A stretch of 64,000 bases of DNA from Tenodera sinensis. Taxonomy: Eukaryota; Arthropoda; Insecta; Mantodea; Mantidae. Below the pieces are notes generated by a model. It was not told where the DNA came from. It worked only from the letters and a program-made list of their open reading frames with translations, and did no database searches. Below are positions 34,320 through 44,429 of the stretch, piece by piece; positions within the stretch are counted from its first letter, which is position 1; each line of letters opens with the position of its first letter. Location of the stretch: the NCBI GenBank assembly GCA_030765045.1, contig CM060963.1, positions 74,687,617 through 74,751,616 on the forward strand, read 5' to 3'. The position numbers and the translations under genes are program-made.

Positions 34320-35050
34320 ACAAAAACAATGAACTGGGCTTGTCTTTTAAAGAAACTATTTGTGCCGAGGGTTAGTTATGCTCACAGAGTTAGTTTCATT
34401 ACTTGGTTTACGAAATAGACTCACTTTATTTCAATTTCTTTCCTTTGCACATTTTCCCCTCTACTTGTATTGTTGACGAGGACGTCAATTCTTGCGGACC
34501 GGGGTGGGTGGGGTGAGTGTAGCGCTTAGTTGGGAATAAGTTTATTTTCATGCACTGGTTATACTGTCGTAAGTGCCAGGTTCACGAGGTTCAGACTGCC
34601 AATAACCTGTAAAGCATGGGAAGATCTGTCCTATGCAGAATACATGAATTCTACATATGTCAGTAATCCTGTAATATCATCTTGGAGGGTAACAAGCTGA
34701 AGGTCAAAACGTGGTTGGGTATTTTCAAAGAGACGCCTAGCAAAAGGGGGTGGGGGAAACGGTATACTTCGGTCGTCTGAGATTGAAGGTAGGAAGTTAG
34801 GAACCCTCACTTGGACGAGTAACATCGCCACATAACTTCTATGGGTCCGTGCAAAGCAACAAGTATTTCAATGTAAAATGTAAGTTTTGTTTAATACAAT
34901 TAGTTTCTAAAGGAATCTGTGGCAGTGGCATTTCGCGATTACCAATGCAGATGCCTTTTGTGTACATGTCCTGCTCTATCATCTGATTCCACCAGTCTCC
35001 GAGACATGTACGTGACTAAATTACATTGAAATTATAGCTTAAAACCCCAT
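34320..35050. other. Unassigned spacer
   Basis: About 730 bp without a recognised element between the minisatellite and the split Repeat A copy. Confidence 0.4.
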
Positions 35051-35197
35051 CAGATGGTAATATGAAGGCTTTGAAATTCCGTTCTCTTTAAACGGCCAAG
35101 AGATAAAAAAGTGATTAACAACTGTGATTTCAGAAAGGTTTTAACTATTGTAAAAGTCACAGAAATTACAATAAACATGAATGGTTCGCTCCAGAAA
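35051..35197 (+). repeat. Repeat A copy 7, segment 1 of 3
   Basis: Carries TTTGAAATTCCGTTCTCTTT, AACGGCCAAGAGATAAAAAA and ATGGTTCGCTCCAGAAA, where it is cut by LINE-1. The sequence resumes at 39610 (CAGAAAAAATGCATTTGGAC), exactly the next part of the family consensus, and again at 44672. Confidence 0.8.
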
Positions 35198-35216
35198 GTT
35201 CAAGTTCAAGTTATTT
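35198..35216 (-). repeat. LINE-1 3' tail of AACTTG repeats
   Basis: Read on the minus strand, the element ends AATAAATAACTTGAACTTG then AAC, directly before the target sequence. Two-and-a-half AACTTG units replace the poly-A tail. Short tandem-repeat tails are known from some non-LTR elements, for example TAA repeats in the I factor. Confidence 0.6.
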
Positions 35217-35904
35217 ATTAGAAAAGTGTTGGCATGGTCGCTTGGATGGCTAGACATCCAAGATCCGACAGATCCCGCCGCCAGTGACAACACAGGAACC
35301 CACCCTGCACCATCAGACATTACAAAGACAAAAAAGCCTGTTACATATACCAACCTATACCACCACACGGGTAAATCCGTATTTAAACGGATAGGTACCG
35401 TGGCCACCTTACCATCCGCCTGGGTTAACCCAGACGACTAGTACTCACTCCTGGACTCCTGGACTCCTGGTGCCGGTACAATGGGCCCGGCTTACAGGCT
35501 ATATTTAACATTTTTTTACATTTGGCTTTGTTTATATATACACTTTTTCGGTGTCTACAAAAAACCCATACGGTGACCATCTGTAGGTCACGAAGAATAG
35601 TTTTCTTTTGTCCTTTGTCTGTTTCGTCTTTGGGTTATATATACATATGTACATATTTACAAATTATATACAGACACATACACGCACGCATTCACCCACA
35701 CACACACTCGTACACACATACACACATCTTCACTGGGCACACCAGAAATATGCGTCCCAGCGCACTACACTATTTACACTATGTACACTGTCCCGCGGTG
35801 GCAGCTCCTGAATATTTTCCGAGGCGAGGGCCTCTGCCGGAACATGTATGTGGCTTAGGGACGAGGTTGCGTGGACGCGCATTAGTCGGCGAGCCAAGCC
35901 GCTT

Positions 35905-38583
35905 CTAGAACATTTTTATCCTAGTATGTTTGCGGTGCTTCGGCTCGCCTTTGCCGATGTTAGCGATCACGTCATTTTCGTGGTTCCTAATGCGCGTCCA
36001 TGCCGCCATTGCTCTTTTGTCTATTGCCTCCGGAATGAACGGGATATGAGTTTCGAGGTGAAGAGTTTGGGTGGTGGTGAGGAGTGGAGCAGAGAGGATT
36101 TTTCTGAGGGAGAGGTTTTGGAGGGTTTGGAGTTGTTTGAGGGCAGTTTTGGAGGCATTAGCCCAGGCCACACATGCATACAGGACCACCGAGAGAATAA
36201 ATGACCTATATAGTATAAGTTTTGACTTTAGTCGCAACTGTTTACTACGGAAGATGGGGGCGCACAACTTTAGCCGCTGTCTGCCTTTGTTGGCGCTATT
36301 TTTTATGTGGGTGGACCAACACATTGTGCGGTCCAAGGTGACACCTAAGTATTTAACTTGCTGACGGCAGTGCAATACTTGACCACCGACCGTTAGGTCC
36401 GTTGCCAAAGTGTGACGCCGCTTAGAGAAATGAATCAGCTGGCATTTGTCGGGATTAATTTTGATTTTCCAGTCATGTTGCCATGAGAGGAAGTTGTTCA
36501 CATAACGTTGCATTTCTGCAAGGCCGAAACGTGGATTTCTATGGTGGTTGTATATTGCAGTGTCGTCAGCATACATGGCGACCTTGCATCTGGCGTCCAC
36601 TGGGAAATCATTGGTGAATAATATATACAGAAAAGGGGACATTATTGCCCCTTGTGGGACGCCAGCCCGCATCACTCGCTCCCGTGAGGAGGAGCGGCCC
36701 ACTTGGACGTAAAACTGCCGGTTTTCTAGAAAATTGTGCAGCAAGTATAGATAATTTTGAAGAGCCGGGAAATTGTGGTGCAGTTTATAAATAAGGCCGT
36801 TGTGCCAGCACCGGTCAAATGCAGCTTCTACGTCCAGAAATAGCGCCAACGTTGAAGCCCCATTGTTAAATTGCTCTGTTACGTCATCAGTTAGTCTGAG
36901 GAGCTGTAGTTCAGTGGAATGTCCTTTTCTAAAGCCAAACTGTGAATTTGAGAGTTCATGTGTTGCCGAGACTTGTTTTTGAAGTCGAGAAAGGATACAT
37001 TTTTCGAGCAGTTTACCAACAGTAGACAAAAGACTAATGGGACGGTAGTTTTGCGGTTGTCTGGTGCTTTTCCCTTGCTTTGGGAGCATGATAACCTTAG
37101 CTCGTTTCCAAGTAGAGGGGAAATAGCCTTGCTGCAAACAGGCGTTAAATATCTTTGTTAGTTGCACCAGAGCTTTTCTCGGGAGATGCTTAAGTTCCTC
37201 ATTAGTCACTTTGTCTGGACCGGCAGCTTTCCCATTAGGCAATTTCCTAATGAGCTTGTAAATTTCCTGCGGTGTTATGGTGGGTAGTTGTTGCTCTTGC
37301 TTCTGCGCCACCCAGGTTTGTACCCATGTCTGGACCTCCCGTTCTATTTCACAGTTGGTCACTGGGTTTTCGGTGAATCTGTCTTGGAGACAGTCAGCGA
37401 AGACCTCGGCTTTCTCCTCTGTGGAGAAGTGCAAGCCGCTTTGAGTGTGCAGCGCCTCAGTTGCGGAGTTGACGCTCGTGGAAACTTTGAAAGCCTTGAG
37501 TAATTTCCACAAAGAAGAGTCCGAATGTGTAGTACTCAGTATTTTGTTTTCCCATTGTTCAGTTTTATTGATTTTAATTTGTTGCCGAATGATGTTGCGT
37601 AGCCATTTTGCTAGCACTTTATATTCAGGCTGACGGGTGTATCGCCACAGTTTTGTCAAGCGTCGTCTCCGCGCAATGAGTTGCTCTACCTCGGGGTACG
37701 TGCAAAAACCGGGTGGTCTTGTGGTGTATGTGGTAGCATTTCTCTTGGCTGTGTGTAGCGAGGCAGTGAAGTTTTCAATGGCGACATCTATGTCTGCCTC
37801 GCTATAGTATGACAGTCTGGGTTGCGCCATCCCGTGCATTTCCATGGTGAACTTATTCCAGTCGGTTTCAGCTCTACTTTGAGGGCCAGAGGCACTGGCT
37901 GAAATGCCACCCTGTATGTCGAAATGCACAGGAAGATGGTAGTCCAGGCTGTGATAAACAGTAAAGTTATTTAACAGTGTCGCATTTTTTGTTAGTACGA
38001 TGTCCAAAATCTCAGCGTCAAAGTGCCCTGATCGATGCCAAAAAGTGGGTTCTGGGGGAAGATGTACCTCAATGTCATCATTATCAGTTATAAATTCAAC
38101 CAGGAGATTTCCCGCCGCGTTTGCCCGGCGTGAAAACCACCAGGGGTGCCGGGCATTGAAATCTCCTGCAATTATAACGTGCTCCTCTAAAGCGAGGATC
38201 TGCTCGAGGTCTTGTGTAAAGTCTGGAGAGTTAGGGGGCCGATAAAGTGCTACCAGCATAACCGTTTTACTATTTACACGTGTTTTAAGTGCTGTGCACT
38301 CTAACGCCGCCATTACAGGCAACGTAACAGAAGCATGAGCAATAGTATTTCTAAGCAAAATAGCAGTCCCTCCCCCTTGTCTGCCAATTCTGTCGTTCCG
38401 AAAGATTTGATACCCCTGGAGCTTAAAAGTGTGCTCGTGCTTTAATTTTGTTTCGCAGATGAATGCGACGTCAATTTTGTTACGCCGTAGGTAGTTTTCA
38501 AGTTCGTGTTGCTTCCTGTGGATGCCATCTGCATTCCACAGTAGTGCGCGCGTTAAAGTTGTGCCTCCCCTTACGTGGGCCAT
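35905..38583 (-). CDS. LINE-1 ORF2: endonuclease-reverse transcriptase, intact
   Basis: Uninterrupted 892-residue frame. N-terminal AP-type endonuclease: WNADG (Asn17), CET (Glu44), ALYRPPN (Tyr114), GDFNARHPWW (Asp141, Asn143), ILDIVL (Asp194) and SLDYHLPV (His216). RT core about residues 440-720: AAGPDKVTNEELK, NYRPISLLSTVGKLLEK, NSQFGFRKGHST, LALFLDVEAAFDRCWH, AGVPQGAIMSPFLY and the catalytic YADD (671-674, codons at 36562-36573), then KYLGVTLD. No RNase H follows, which with the sequence style points to the Jockey clade. It nicks target DNA and copies element RNA by target-primed reverse transcription. The endonuclease SDH box is unusual (see findings). The start ATG follows the ORF1 stop directly. 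Confidence 0.92.
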   Translation of the reverse strand: MAHVRGGTTLTRALLWNADGIHRKQHELENYLRRNKIDVAFICETKLKHEHTFKLQGYQIFRNDRIGRQGGGTAILLRNTIAHASVTLPVMAALECTALKTRVNSKTVMLVALYRPPNSPDFTQDLEQILALEEHVIIAGDFNARHPWWFSRRANAAGNLLVEFITDNDDIEVHLPPEPTFWHRSGHFDAEILDIVLTKNATLLNNFTVYHSLDYHLPVHFDIQGGISASASGPQSRAETDWNKFTMEMHGMAQPRLSYYSEADIDVAIENFTASLHTAKRNATTYTTRPPGFCTYPEVEQLIARRRRLTKLWRYTRQPEYKVLAKWLRNIIRQQIKINKTEQWENKILSTTHSDSSLWKLLKAFKVSTSVNSATEALHTQSGLHFSTEEKAEVFADCLQDRFTENPVTNCEIEREVQTWVQTWVAQKQEQQLPTITPQEIYKLIRKLPNGKAAGPDKVTNEELKHLPRKALVQLTKIFNACLQQGYFPSTWKRAKVIMLPKQGKSTRQPQNYRPISLLSTVGKLLEKCILSRLQKQVSATHELSNSQFGFRKGHSTELQLLRLTDDVTEQFNNGASTLALFLDVEAAFDRCWHNGLIYKLHHNFPALQNYLYLLHNFLENRQFYVQVGRSSSRERVMRAGVPQGAIMSPFLYILFTNDFPVDARCKVAMYADDTAIYNHHRNPRFGLAEMQRYVNNFLSWQHDWKIKINPDKCQLIHFSKRRHTLATDLTVGGQVLHCRQQVKYLGVTLDRTMCWSTHIKNSANKGRQRLKLCAPIFRSKQLRLKSKLILYRSFILSVVLYACVAWANASKTALKQLQTLQNLSLRKILSAPLLTTTQTLHLETHIPFIPEAIDKRAMAAWTRIRNHENDVIANIGKGEPKHRKHTRIKMF

Positions 38584-39631
38584 TTATTCTAAAAGGGCTG
38601 AGAGGAGACATATGATGGTCTCTATTTTCTCCCAAGTGCTGCTGCAGCTTTTGAATTTGGCTAGGAAAGGCTGCGCCTTCATCAATAATGATGGTAAATT
38701 TAGGTCTCTGAACATGTTTAATATATCTTTTATCCCACTCAGGTCACCCGTGGGCGCCTGTTGGGGTAGTGGAGGGGGACCATTCTGTGGTGGCACTGGT
38801 GCGTTTTGCCCTCCGGTAGTTCCCGCATAGGAGATACCTGTTTGAACCAGGGCCGGGTGTATGATGGGTTTTGGCCCTGGCTGAGCACTGGGAGAGCTCC
38901 TGGCTATGGATGCCAGTTGACGGCGGTGACGTTCGTTGCGAAACGTCTCGCACCCCCTGTTTGGCCTTTTTCGGGCAATCAGCCAGGCGGTGGAGGTCAC
39001 CGCAAAGGACACACCGGGAGGTCATATTGCAGTTCCTAAAAGTGTGCCCCAACTGCTGGCAGTTGTAACATTGCGTTATATTTTGGTTTGTTTTCAGGAC
39101 TTCCACGGTGACCATCATATGGCACACCTCTCGTTCCTGTAGAAGTTTTTGGTTTTCGGTGGTCCTGTCAAGACTTACCTGAAAATTTGGCAGAGGCCTG
39201 TCACGTGAAGTCATCTGTCGTACCTGGACGCCGGTGTAGCCTTTTAGGACCAGGTCCTCTTTCACGTAATCTTCCTCTAAGTCAGCTGGAAGACGTTTGA
39301 TTACGTAGCGAAGAGGTTGGTCCCCACGTGGAGTAAAACTGTAGTTTTCTACTCCGGCGTCCTTCAGGAGCTGCATTGTCGGGTTCGCGTCCTGCTTCCG
39401 TTGAAGGAAGAGCTTAAGGCAGTCCCTCGTCGTCTGCAATTTATATGTGCCGGCAGGAAGGGAGCCACGCAGAATGCGGAGGACCTTTACCGTGTGTTGG
39501 ACGTCAGGGATTATTATTCTTGGTGGTTTCTGGTTGTCTGATGCTTTTGCTCCGTTGTTGGATGTGCTTGGGGCGGGAGTGGGGGTGGGAATGGTGGGCT
39601 GGGTGGTGTCAGAAAAAATGCATTTGGACAT
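38584..39631 (-). pseudogene. LINE-1 ORF1: Gag-like zinc-knuckle protein, frameshifted
   Basis: Pro/Thr-rich N-terminus, a PRE_C2HC-like domain (about residues 100-185), then two CCHC knuckles: Cys188/Cys191/His196/Cys201 (CYNCQQLGHTFRNC) and Cys207/Cys210/His214/Cys219 (CVLCGDLHRLADC). After about residue 226 the useful frame moves by +1 at a run of five G (complement of 38965-38969). The new frame continues with NERHRRQLASIARSS and ends FRDLNLPSLL...CLLSALLE, a normal Jockey ORF1 C-terminus, with TAA at 38586-38584. In the original frame a read-through ends at 38744. The first ATG (39631) and about six residues come from flanking Repeat A, not from the element. Confidence 0.8.
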
Positions 39632-39660
39632 AACTTGTGTGTTTTAACGAGATCTGCGTT
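39610..39660 (+). repeat. Repeat A copy 7, segment 2 of 3
   Basis: Fifty-one bases between the two LINEs: CAGAAAAAATGCATTTGGAC, then ATAACTTGTGTGTTTTAACG and AGATCTGCGTT. This is the exact middle of Repeat A. It supplies the 5' flank of both LINEs, which face away from each other here. Confidence 0.85.
39649..39660 (+). repeat. LINE-2 target-site duplication, left copy
   Basis: GAGATCTGCGTT, identical to 44672-44683. Both belong to the Repeat A sequence TTTTAACGAGATCTGC, so the insertion point is unambiguous. Confidence 0.85.
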
Positions 39661-39810
39661 CGCGCCCATGATTGGAGCTCGCATCGTCTACACCTCGACT
39701 CTACTGGACCACTGGGAGCTGGGAGTGCTTGATCTTCTCACCAGGGGGCAGCAGCAGGAGAACGACTGCGGCGACGTGGTGGAGCAAAGAAGAATTCCAT
39801 AGCCAGGCGA

Positions 39811-39934
39811 CAGCACAAGTTTCCGCGGTCACGCTGCAAGAAGTTTGGAAAGCAAACTGCAGCGTGTCGCATCAGCACAAGTTTCCGCGGTCACGCTGCA
39901 AGAAGTTTGGGAAGCAAACTGCAGCGTGTCGCAT
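39811..39934 (+). repeat. Two 62-bp tandem monomers in LINE-2 5' UTR
   Basis: CAGCACAAGTTTCCGCGGTC begins at 39811 and again at 39873, and the monomers are almost identical. Each contains CACGCTGCA and, about 19 bp later, TGCAGCGTG, a perfect 9-bp stem. Tandem 5' monomers can act as promoter units in other LINEs; a similar role here is inference. Confidence 0.8.
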
Positions 39935-40114
39935 CAATCCTCAACAGCGCATCTTCTTCTCATATACATCGATCCTGCACTCGGAGGGGTGCGCGCATTA
40001 CTAAGAGTCAGGTAACTATTCCCGACAGACAAACTGACTGACGGACCACGAGACAACGGGCTTGCAAGGCCACAGCCAAAGGTAAGGACCTCTGGTCCAA
40101 TACCTCAAGCCGTA

Positions 40115-41612
40115 ATGACTTGCATAGGCGCCTCCTCCTCTAAGGAGGGTGTCGGGTCCGCTACAAGCAGCCGGAGGGTAACCGTGCCGACTGACTTAAA
40201 TACCAGACATAGACCACTCGACCAAAAACCTGGGACTAGCTCCCAACCATCCCCACCTGAAGTGGCAGAACCTGCAGCCAAGAGGCTTAAGGGGTTCAAA
40301 CGTAAGGGTTTGGCCCCACAACGGGTAGTTCAACCTACCATAAGCACCGTACCAAGCAACCCACACCTCCCGCTGTCTGAGACAGAGTCCGAAGAGGACG
40401 ACACCGCGCAAGACGACGGCTTCACCGTCGTTGAGCGCAGGAGGAAGAGAAAATCCTCCAACACGAGTCTGCATCCCCCACAAGGGGCCGAAGAACCACC
40501 CTTAACCGAGAAGGTCCCTAAGATTCCGCCTATAATAGCGGATTCTTTCAAGAATCACATAAAGGTCATGAAGCTACTTGCGGCCAAATTGGTCAAGGGC
40601 TTCGAGGCTCAGAGAAAACCAAGAAAGGTTCATATCCGAACCTACACGTCCGAGGACTTTGAAAGGCAAGTCCTAAGAGAGGAGCAGATTCATTTCTACT
40701 CCTACTCACTCCAGCGTCCTAACGTCGAAAGACGCATAATCAGGGGACTCTCCTCTGAGTGTACACCAGAGGAAATCACACAGGCTCTCCTAGAAGGGCA
40801 TGGAATCAGAATCTCAGCTGCAGCGCAGCTGAGAAAGACCATTTGGACCGAGGAGGGGTCCAAAAAGGTACCCATGCCACTATATTTGGTAGTGATGGAC
40901 AAAGTCCTGGACCAACAAGTACAGCCAGTAGACGCTGTGAGCACCTTGTTCCACACTGTGGTCAAGGTGGAGCGATTTTATGGGCAAGATGGCCCAGCCC
41001 AGTGCCGCAGATGCATGGGTTTTCACCACTCCAGCCAAGCATGTGAACGAAAGCTCGCATGCTTACGTTGTGCAGGAGAACACCTTGTCGCAAATTGCGA
41101 CAAAGAAGAAAAAGAGTGTGCCAATTGCCACAAACCCCATATAAGTGTATACAAGGGGTGTGAAGTGCGGAAAAAAAATCATTGAGAGCCGCCACGGTCC
41201 TAAAAATGTGGCACCAGTCCGCGCAGGGGTGAGCTTCGCCGCCGCCCTAAACGTGGCTGAGAATATTTTGCAGCAGAATGAAACTGCACAAACCACACCT
41301 GCACAGGCACAAAATGTGCAAACTGCACCAGCCACCAGCGTGGAGGAGAGTGTAGCTCCACCTCCACGCCCCTCTCGCGAAAAGCGAGAGAGGAAACAAA
41401 GAAAGGCTGAAAGACAGCGGTCAGCTCTACTTGAGCAAATGACCGCGTCTGATGCAGTCACCATTACTGCCGAGGTACCCACCCCGGCCCCAACCCAACA
41501 TGCCCAACCGGCACGCACCACTCCGTTGGCCCCATTGGCGCCACTCGGAAGTGCTGTATCCTCGGCAGACCTTGAGGAATTAGAACCCTGTCCAATTGGT
41601 TCGGGGATATGA
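40115..41612 (+). pseudogene. LINE-2 ORF1: Gag-like zinc-knuckle protein, frameshifted
   Basis: ATG at 40115. Residues 1-140 are charged and Pro-rich (FKRKG, VERRRKRKS). A PRE_C2HC-like domain spans about residues 193-290. Three CCHC-type knuckles follow: Cys297/Cys300/His305/Cys310, Cys316/Cys319/His323/Cys328 and Cys335/Cys338/His342/Cys349. The first frame ends at 41185. After a run of eight A (41170-41177) the +1 frame continues with VRAGVSFAAALNV and a Pro/Thr-rich and basic tail to a TGA at 41612. Further ORF1-like coding (ANVDVLQKHQILLQTLEQLF) reaches a TAA at 41738-41740, so the original ORF1 probably ended there. It would coat element RNA. Confidence 0.78.
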
Positions 41613-41739
41613 TTAAACGGACACTTCCCATTCTGAGGAGGTGAATGCAGACCATAACGGACGCCAATGTTGACGTCCTACAAAAACACCAGATCCTGCT
41701 GCAAACACTAGAGCAGCTGTTCCCTAGATCCTCCCAGTA

Positions 41740-44429
41740 ATGGCCTACCGTGTTGTGCGTAGACCATAACGCGCTGCTTTCTGGAATGCCAACGGCGTAA
41801 GGGAACAACGTCCCGGCATTCTGGAATTTGTACAATCCTACGGGATCGACATCCTCTTGGTGACCGAAACACACCTGTATGCTGGTATAAATTTCTCGCT
41901 GCGTAGTTACGTCGCCCATCGGTCTGATCGGGTCGGCCGACAGGGCGGTGGTACAGCTATCTTCATCAAAAGCATCATCACCCATACACCTTTTCCTCTT
42001 CCTGCCCATTCTACATGTGAAGGCTACTGCCATTAGGCTTGCCATTGGTGGTGTGGACACATTGTTGATTGCGGCTTATGACCCTCCAGATCATCGCTTC
42101 TATGAAGCAGATTACACCATTCTCCCAACCCTACACCCAGTAGTCTGCATCGCTGGAGATCTCAATGCGAAACATGGGCTCTGGTACAGTCGCAATAACA
42201 ACCAGAGGGGGCGCGGGCTCTACCGCCTCATCAGCGGAGACCCAAACCTTGTCGCGCACGGGCCGAGAGGTCCTACATTCCATCCGGCCCGCGGCAGGCC
42301 TGACGTCTTAGACATCATGATCACCAAGAACATGCCATTACACTTCGACCTCTCGGCAGTGAATGAGCTGGACTCTGACCACGACCCTGTCGTTGTAGAT
42401 TCCACAGCAGCCATGCCAGCTCAGTTAAACTCAGACTGAACATTTGAGACCGACTGGGATGCAGCAGTCCTAGAACTTAACCGTTCCGTCAACCCTCGAC
42501 CTTGCATCGTTGATATCGAGGCGTTGGAAGAGGCAGCGTCGGGCTTTTCCCACCAGAACCTAAATGCGGTACGCGCACATACTCACCGCATTCCCACCAA
42601 CACCCCAGATCCTCGAACCTTACCTATAGAACTCCGACAGTTGATAAAAGCCAAGGCAACTGTTCGGAAGCTATGGCAGCGTTTCCGCCATCCCAGGATA
42701 GGAGCAGTTTACCAGAGGTTCAAATCCCTGGTAAGGCGACTGCTCCGTGCGCATAGAACATCATCCTGGGAAAATACATTACGAACTGTAAACCTTCAAG
42801 AAAAGAAACCCTGGCGGATTATTAGGGCCTTGAGGAAGGACAAGACCCAATACCAGCATCCCTTGCACGGCACTCGTGGGCGGCTCGCTTTTGAGCCACT
42901 TTGTTTTCGGATCACCTTGAGGTACAGTTCGAACCCCGGGAGGACCTGCAAGACGAAAACTTTACTGAACTCGTGGATGCAGCCGTGGATTACCTCTATG
43001 AGGAACCGCGGCGGCTACACGAGGTGATCCAACTTACCATAATCACCCCGAAAGCGGTGATTTCCGAAATCCAAAGCCTGAATCCCAACAAATCCCCTGG
43101 GCATGACGGCGTCACGGCGCTCATGCTCCAGCACCTACCCAAAAAGGCTGTGGTCCGCTTGACCCGGATCTTCAATGCATGCCTCCGTCTTCGTCACTTT
43201 CCGGTTTTCTGGAAGGAGGCGAGGGTGGTATGTATATTGAAACCGAGCAAGAACCCAGTCTTTCCTAACAACTACCGTTCCATCAGCATTCTCGCAATTG
43301 TCTCAAAAGTTTTTGAGCAGTTGCTCCTTACCCGCCTAATACCTCTTTTTGAGGAGAGGCAACTCCTACCGGATCACCAGTTTGGTTTCGTCGGGGTCAT
43401 TCCACGACCATGCAGTTGCTGCGTGTGGCCGAGATGGTATCCCTGGGTTTCCAGGGAAACATCAAGACCATAGCGGTGCTGTTGGACGTGGAGAAGGCTT
43501 TCGCCACAACTTGGCACCAAAGCCTACTGTACAAACTAAAGCAGGCAAATATCCCTCCTGCATATCTCACTATTATCAGCAGTTTCCTTCAGGACCGCAC
43601 TTTCAGAGTGAAAGTGGAAGGAAAACTGTCTACAATAAGACAAATAGCGGCAGGAGTCCCAGAGGGCAGTGTACTCTCCCCGCTACTCTTCGCAGCTTAC
43701 ATGTCCGATTTCCCCACGGAACAACATACTGTGACATGCCAGTATGCGGACGACGTCCTCATCATGGCACAAAATAAAAATGTGAGATATTGCTTCCCTC
43801 CCCTTCAACGACAACTCGACGCCGTCGACCGTTGAAGTGAGAAGTGGAGAATGGCTATTAGTCCGGGGAGAAGCTCTGCTCTCCTTCTTGGTAAGGTTCG
43901 CCATTGGTGGCCGGAACGGTCTCTTCGGCTTAGGCGGAGAAATATCCCATGGGTAACCACCGCCAAATATTTAGGCGTTCTCCTCGATCGCGGGCTAACA
44001 TACGCCCAACACGTCCGCGCAAAGGCCAAACTTAGTCACGCTGCGCTCAGACAGCTCTACCCTATCCTAAGATCTACCATGCCCAACCACCTAAAATTAA
44101 GGATTTATCGGGCCACTGATCCGCCACTGATCCTATACGGCTGCGAAGCCTGGGGATCGGCAGCACCATCTAACATGCGCAAACTGCAATCAGTGCAAAA
44201 CAGGGCGTTAAGAATGATATTCAATACCGGACGTAGATTCCCATCTTACATCCTCCACAACCAATCAGGACTTCCCTACATCATGGACTTGGTAAGGGAG
44301 CGATCCCGAACCATGCACTCCAAACTAAACTCCCACGCCAATCAGCTGGTACGGGCATTAGGTCAATGCGACCACACAGCACCTCGAAGAAGAAAAAGCT
44401 ACCGCCTACCCAAGGACGCCCTGGGATAA
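41740..44429 (+). pseudogene. LINE-2 ORF2: endonuclease-reverse transcriptase, broken
   Basis: The ATG overlaps the preceding stop (TAATG, 41738-41742). Ten codons in, TAA (41767-41769) interrupts the frame. Endonuclease pieces: FWNANG, VTETHL, then after a shift near 41990 AGDLNAKHGLWYSR, DVLDIMITKN and ELDSDHDPVV. RT pieces: NKSPGHDGVT, NYRSISILAIVSKVFEQ, QFGF, a shift near 43390, VLLDVEKAF, AAGVPEGSVLSPLLF and YADD (43743-43754), then KYLGVLLDRG. Two TGA codons (42437-42439, 43833-43835) fall where Trp is plausible. At least four disruptions are visible. No RNase H domain. Confidence 0.85.

Larger units (their letters stand above)
35198..39609 (-). mobile_element. LINE-1: Jockey-type non-LTR retrotransposon
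   Basis: A 4.4-kb minus-oriented insertion into Repeat A copy 7. CAGAAA occurs on both sides (35192-35197 and 39610-39615), a short candidate target duplication. It contains ORF1 (nucleocapsid-like, zinc knuckles) and ORF2 (AP-type endonuclease plus RT, no RNase H), and a 3' UTR of about 700 bp. There is no poly-A: the 3' end is a short (AACTTG) repeat. The 5' end falls inside the ORF1 N-terminus region, so the copy is probably 5' truncated. Confidence 0.85.

Noticed and set aside
33583..34332. 233- to 249-codon frames of PLFLSSS type and a 170-codon RGREEERK frame
   Set aside because: Products of the 8-bp minisatellite; all frames are open because the array lacks stop codons.
34631..34831. 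Minus-strand frame with LQLVTLQDD, resembling hAT LQLELIxLQ
   Set aside because: The match is too short and no other hAT motifs are nearby.
35848..39647. Plus-strand frames of 60-118 codons opposite LINE-1
   Set aside because: Shadows of the minus-strand ORF1 and ORF2.
40105..42414. Minus-strand frames up to 198 codons opposite LINE-2
   Set aside because: Shadows of the plus-strand ORFs, without motifs.
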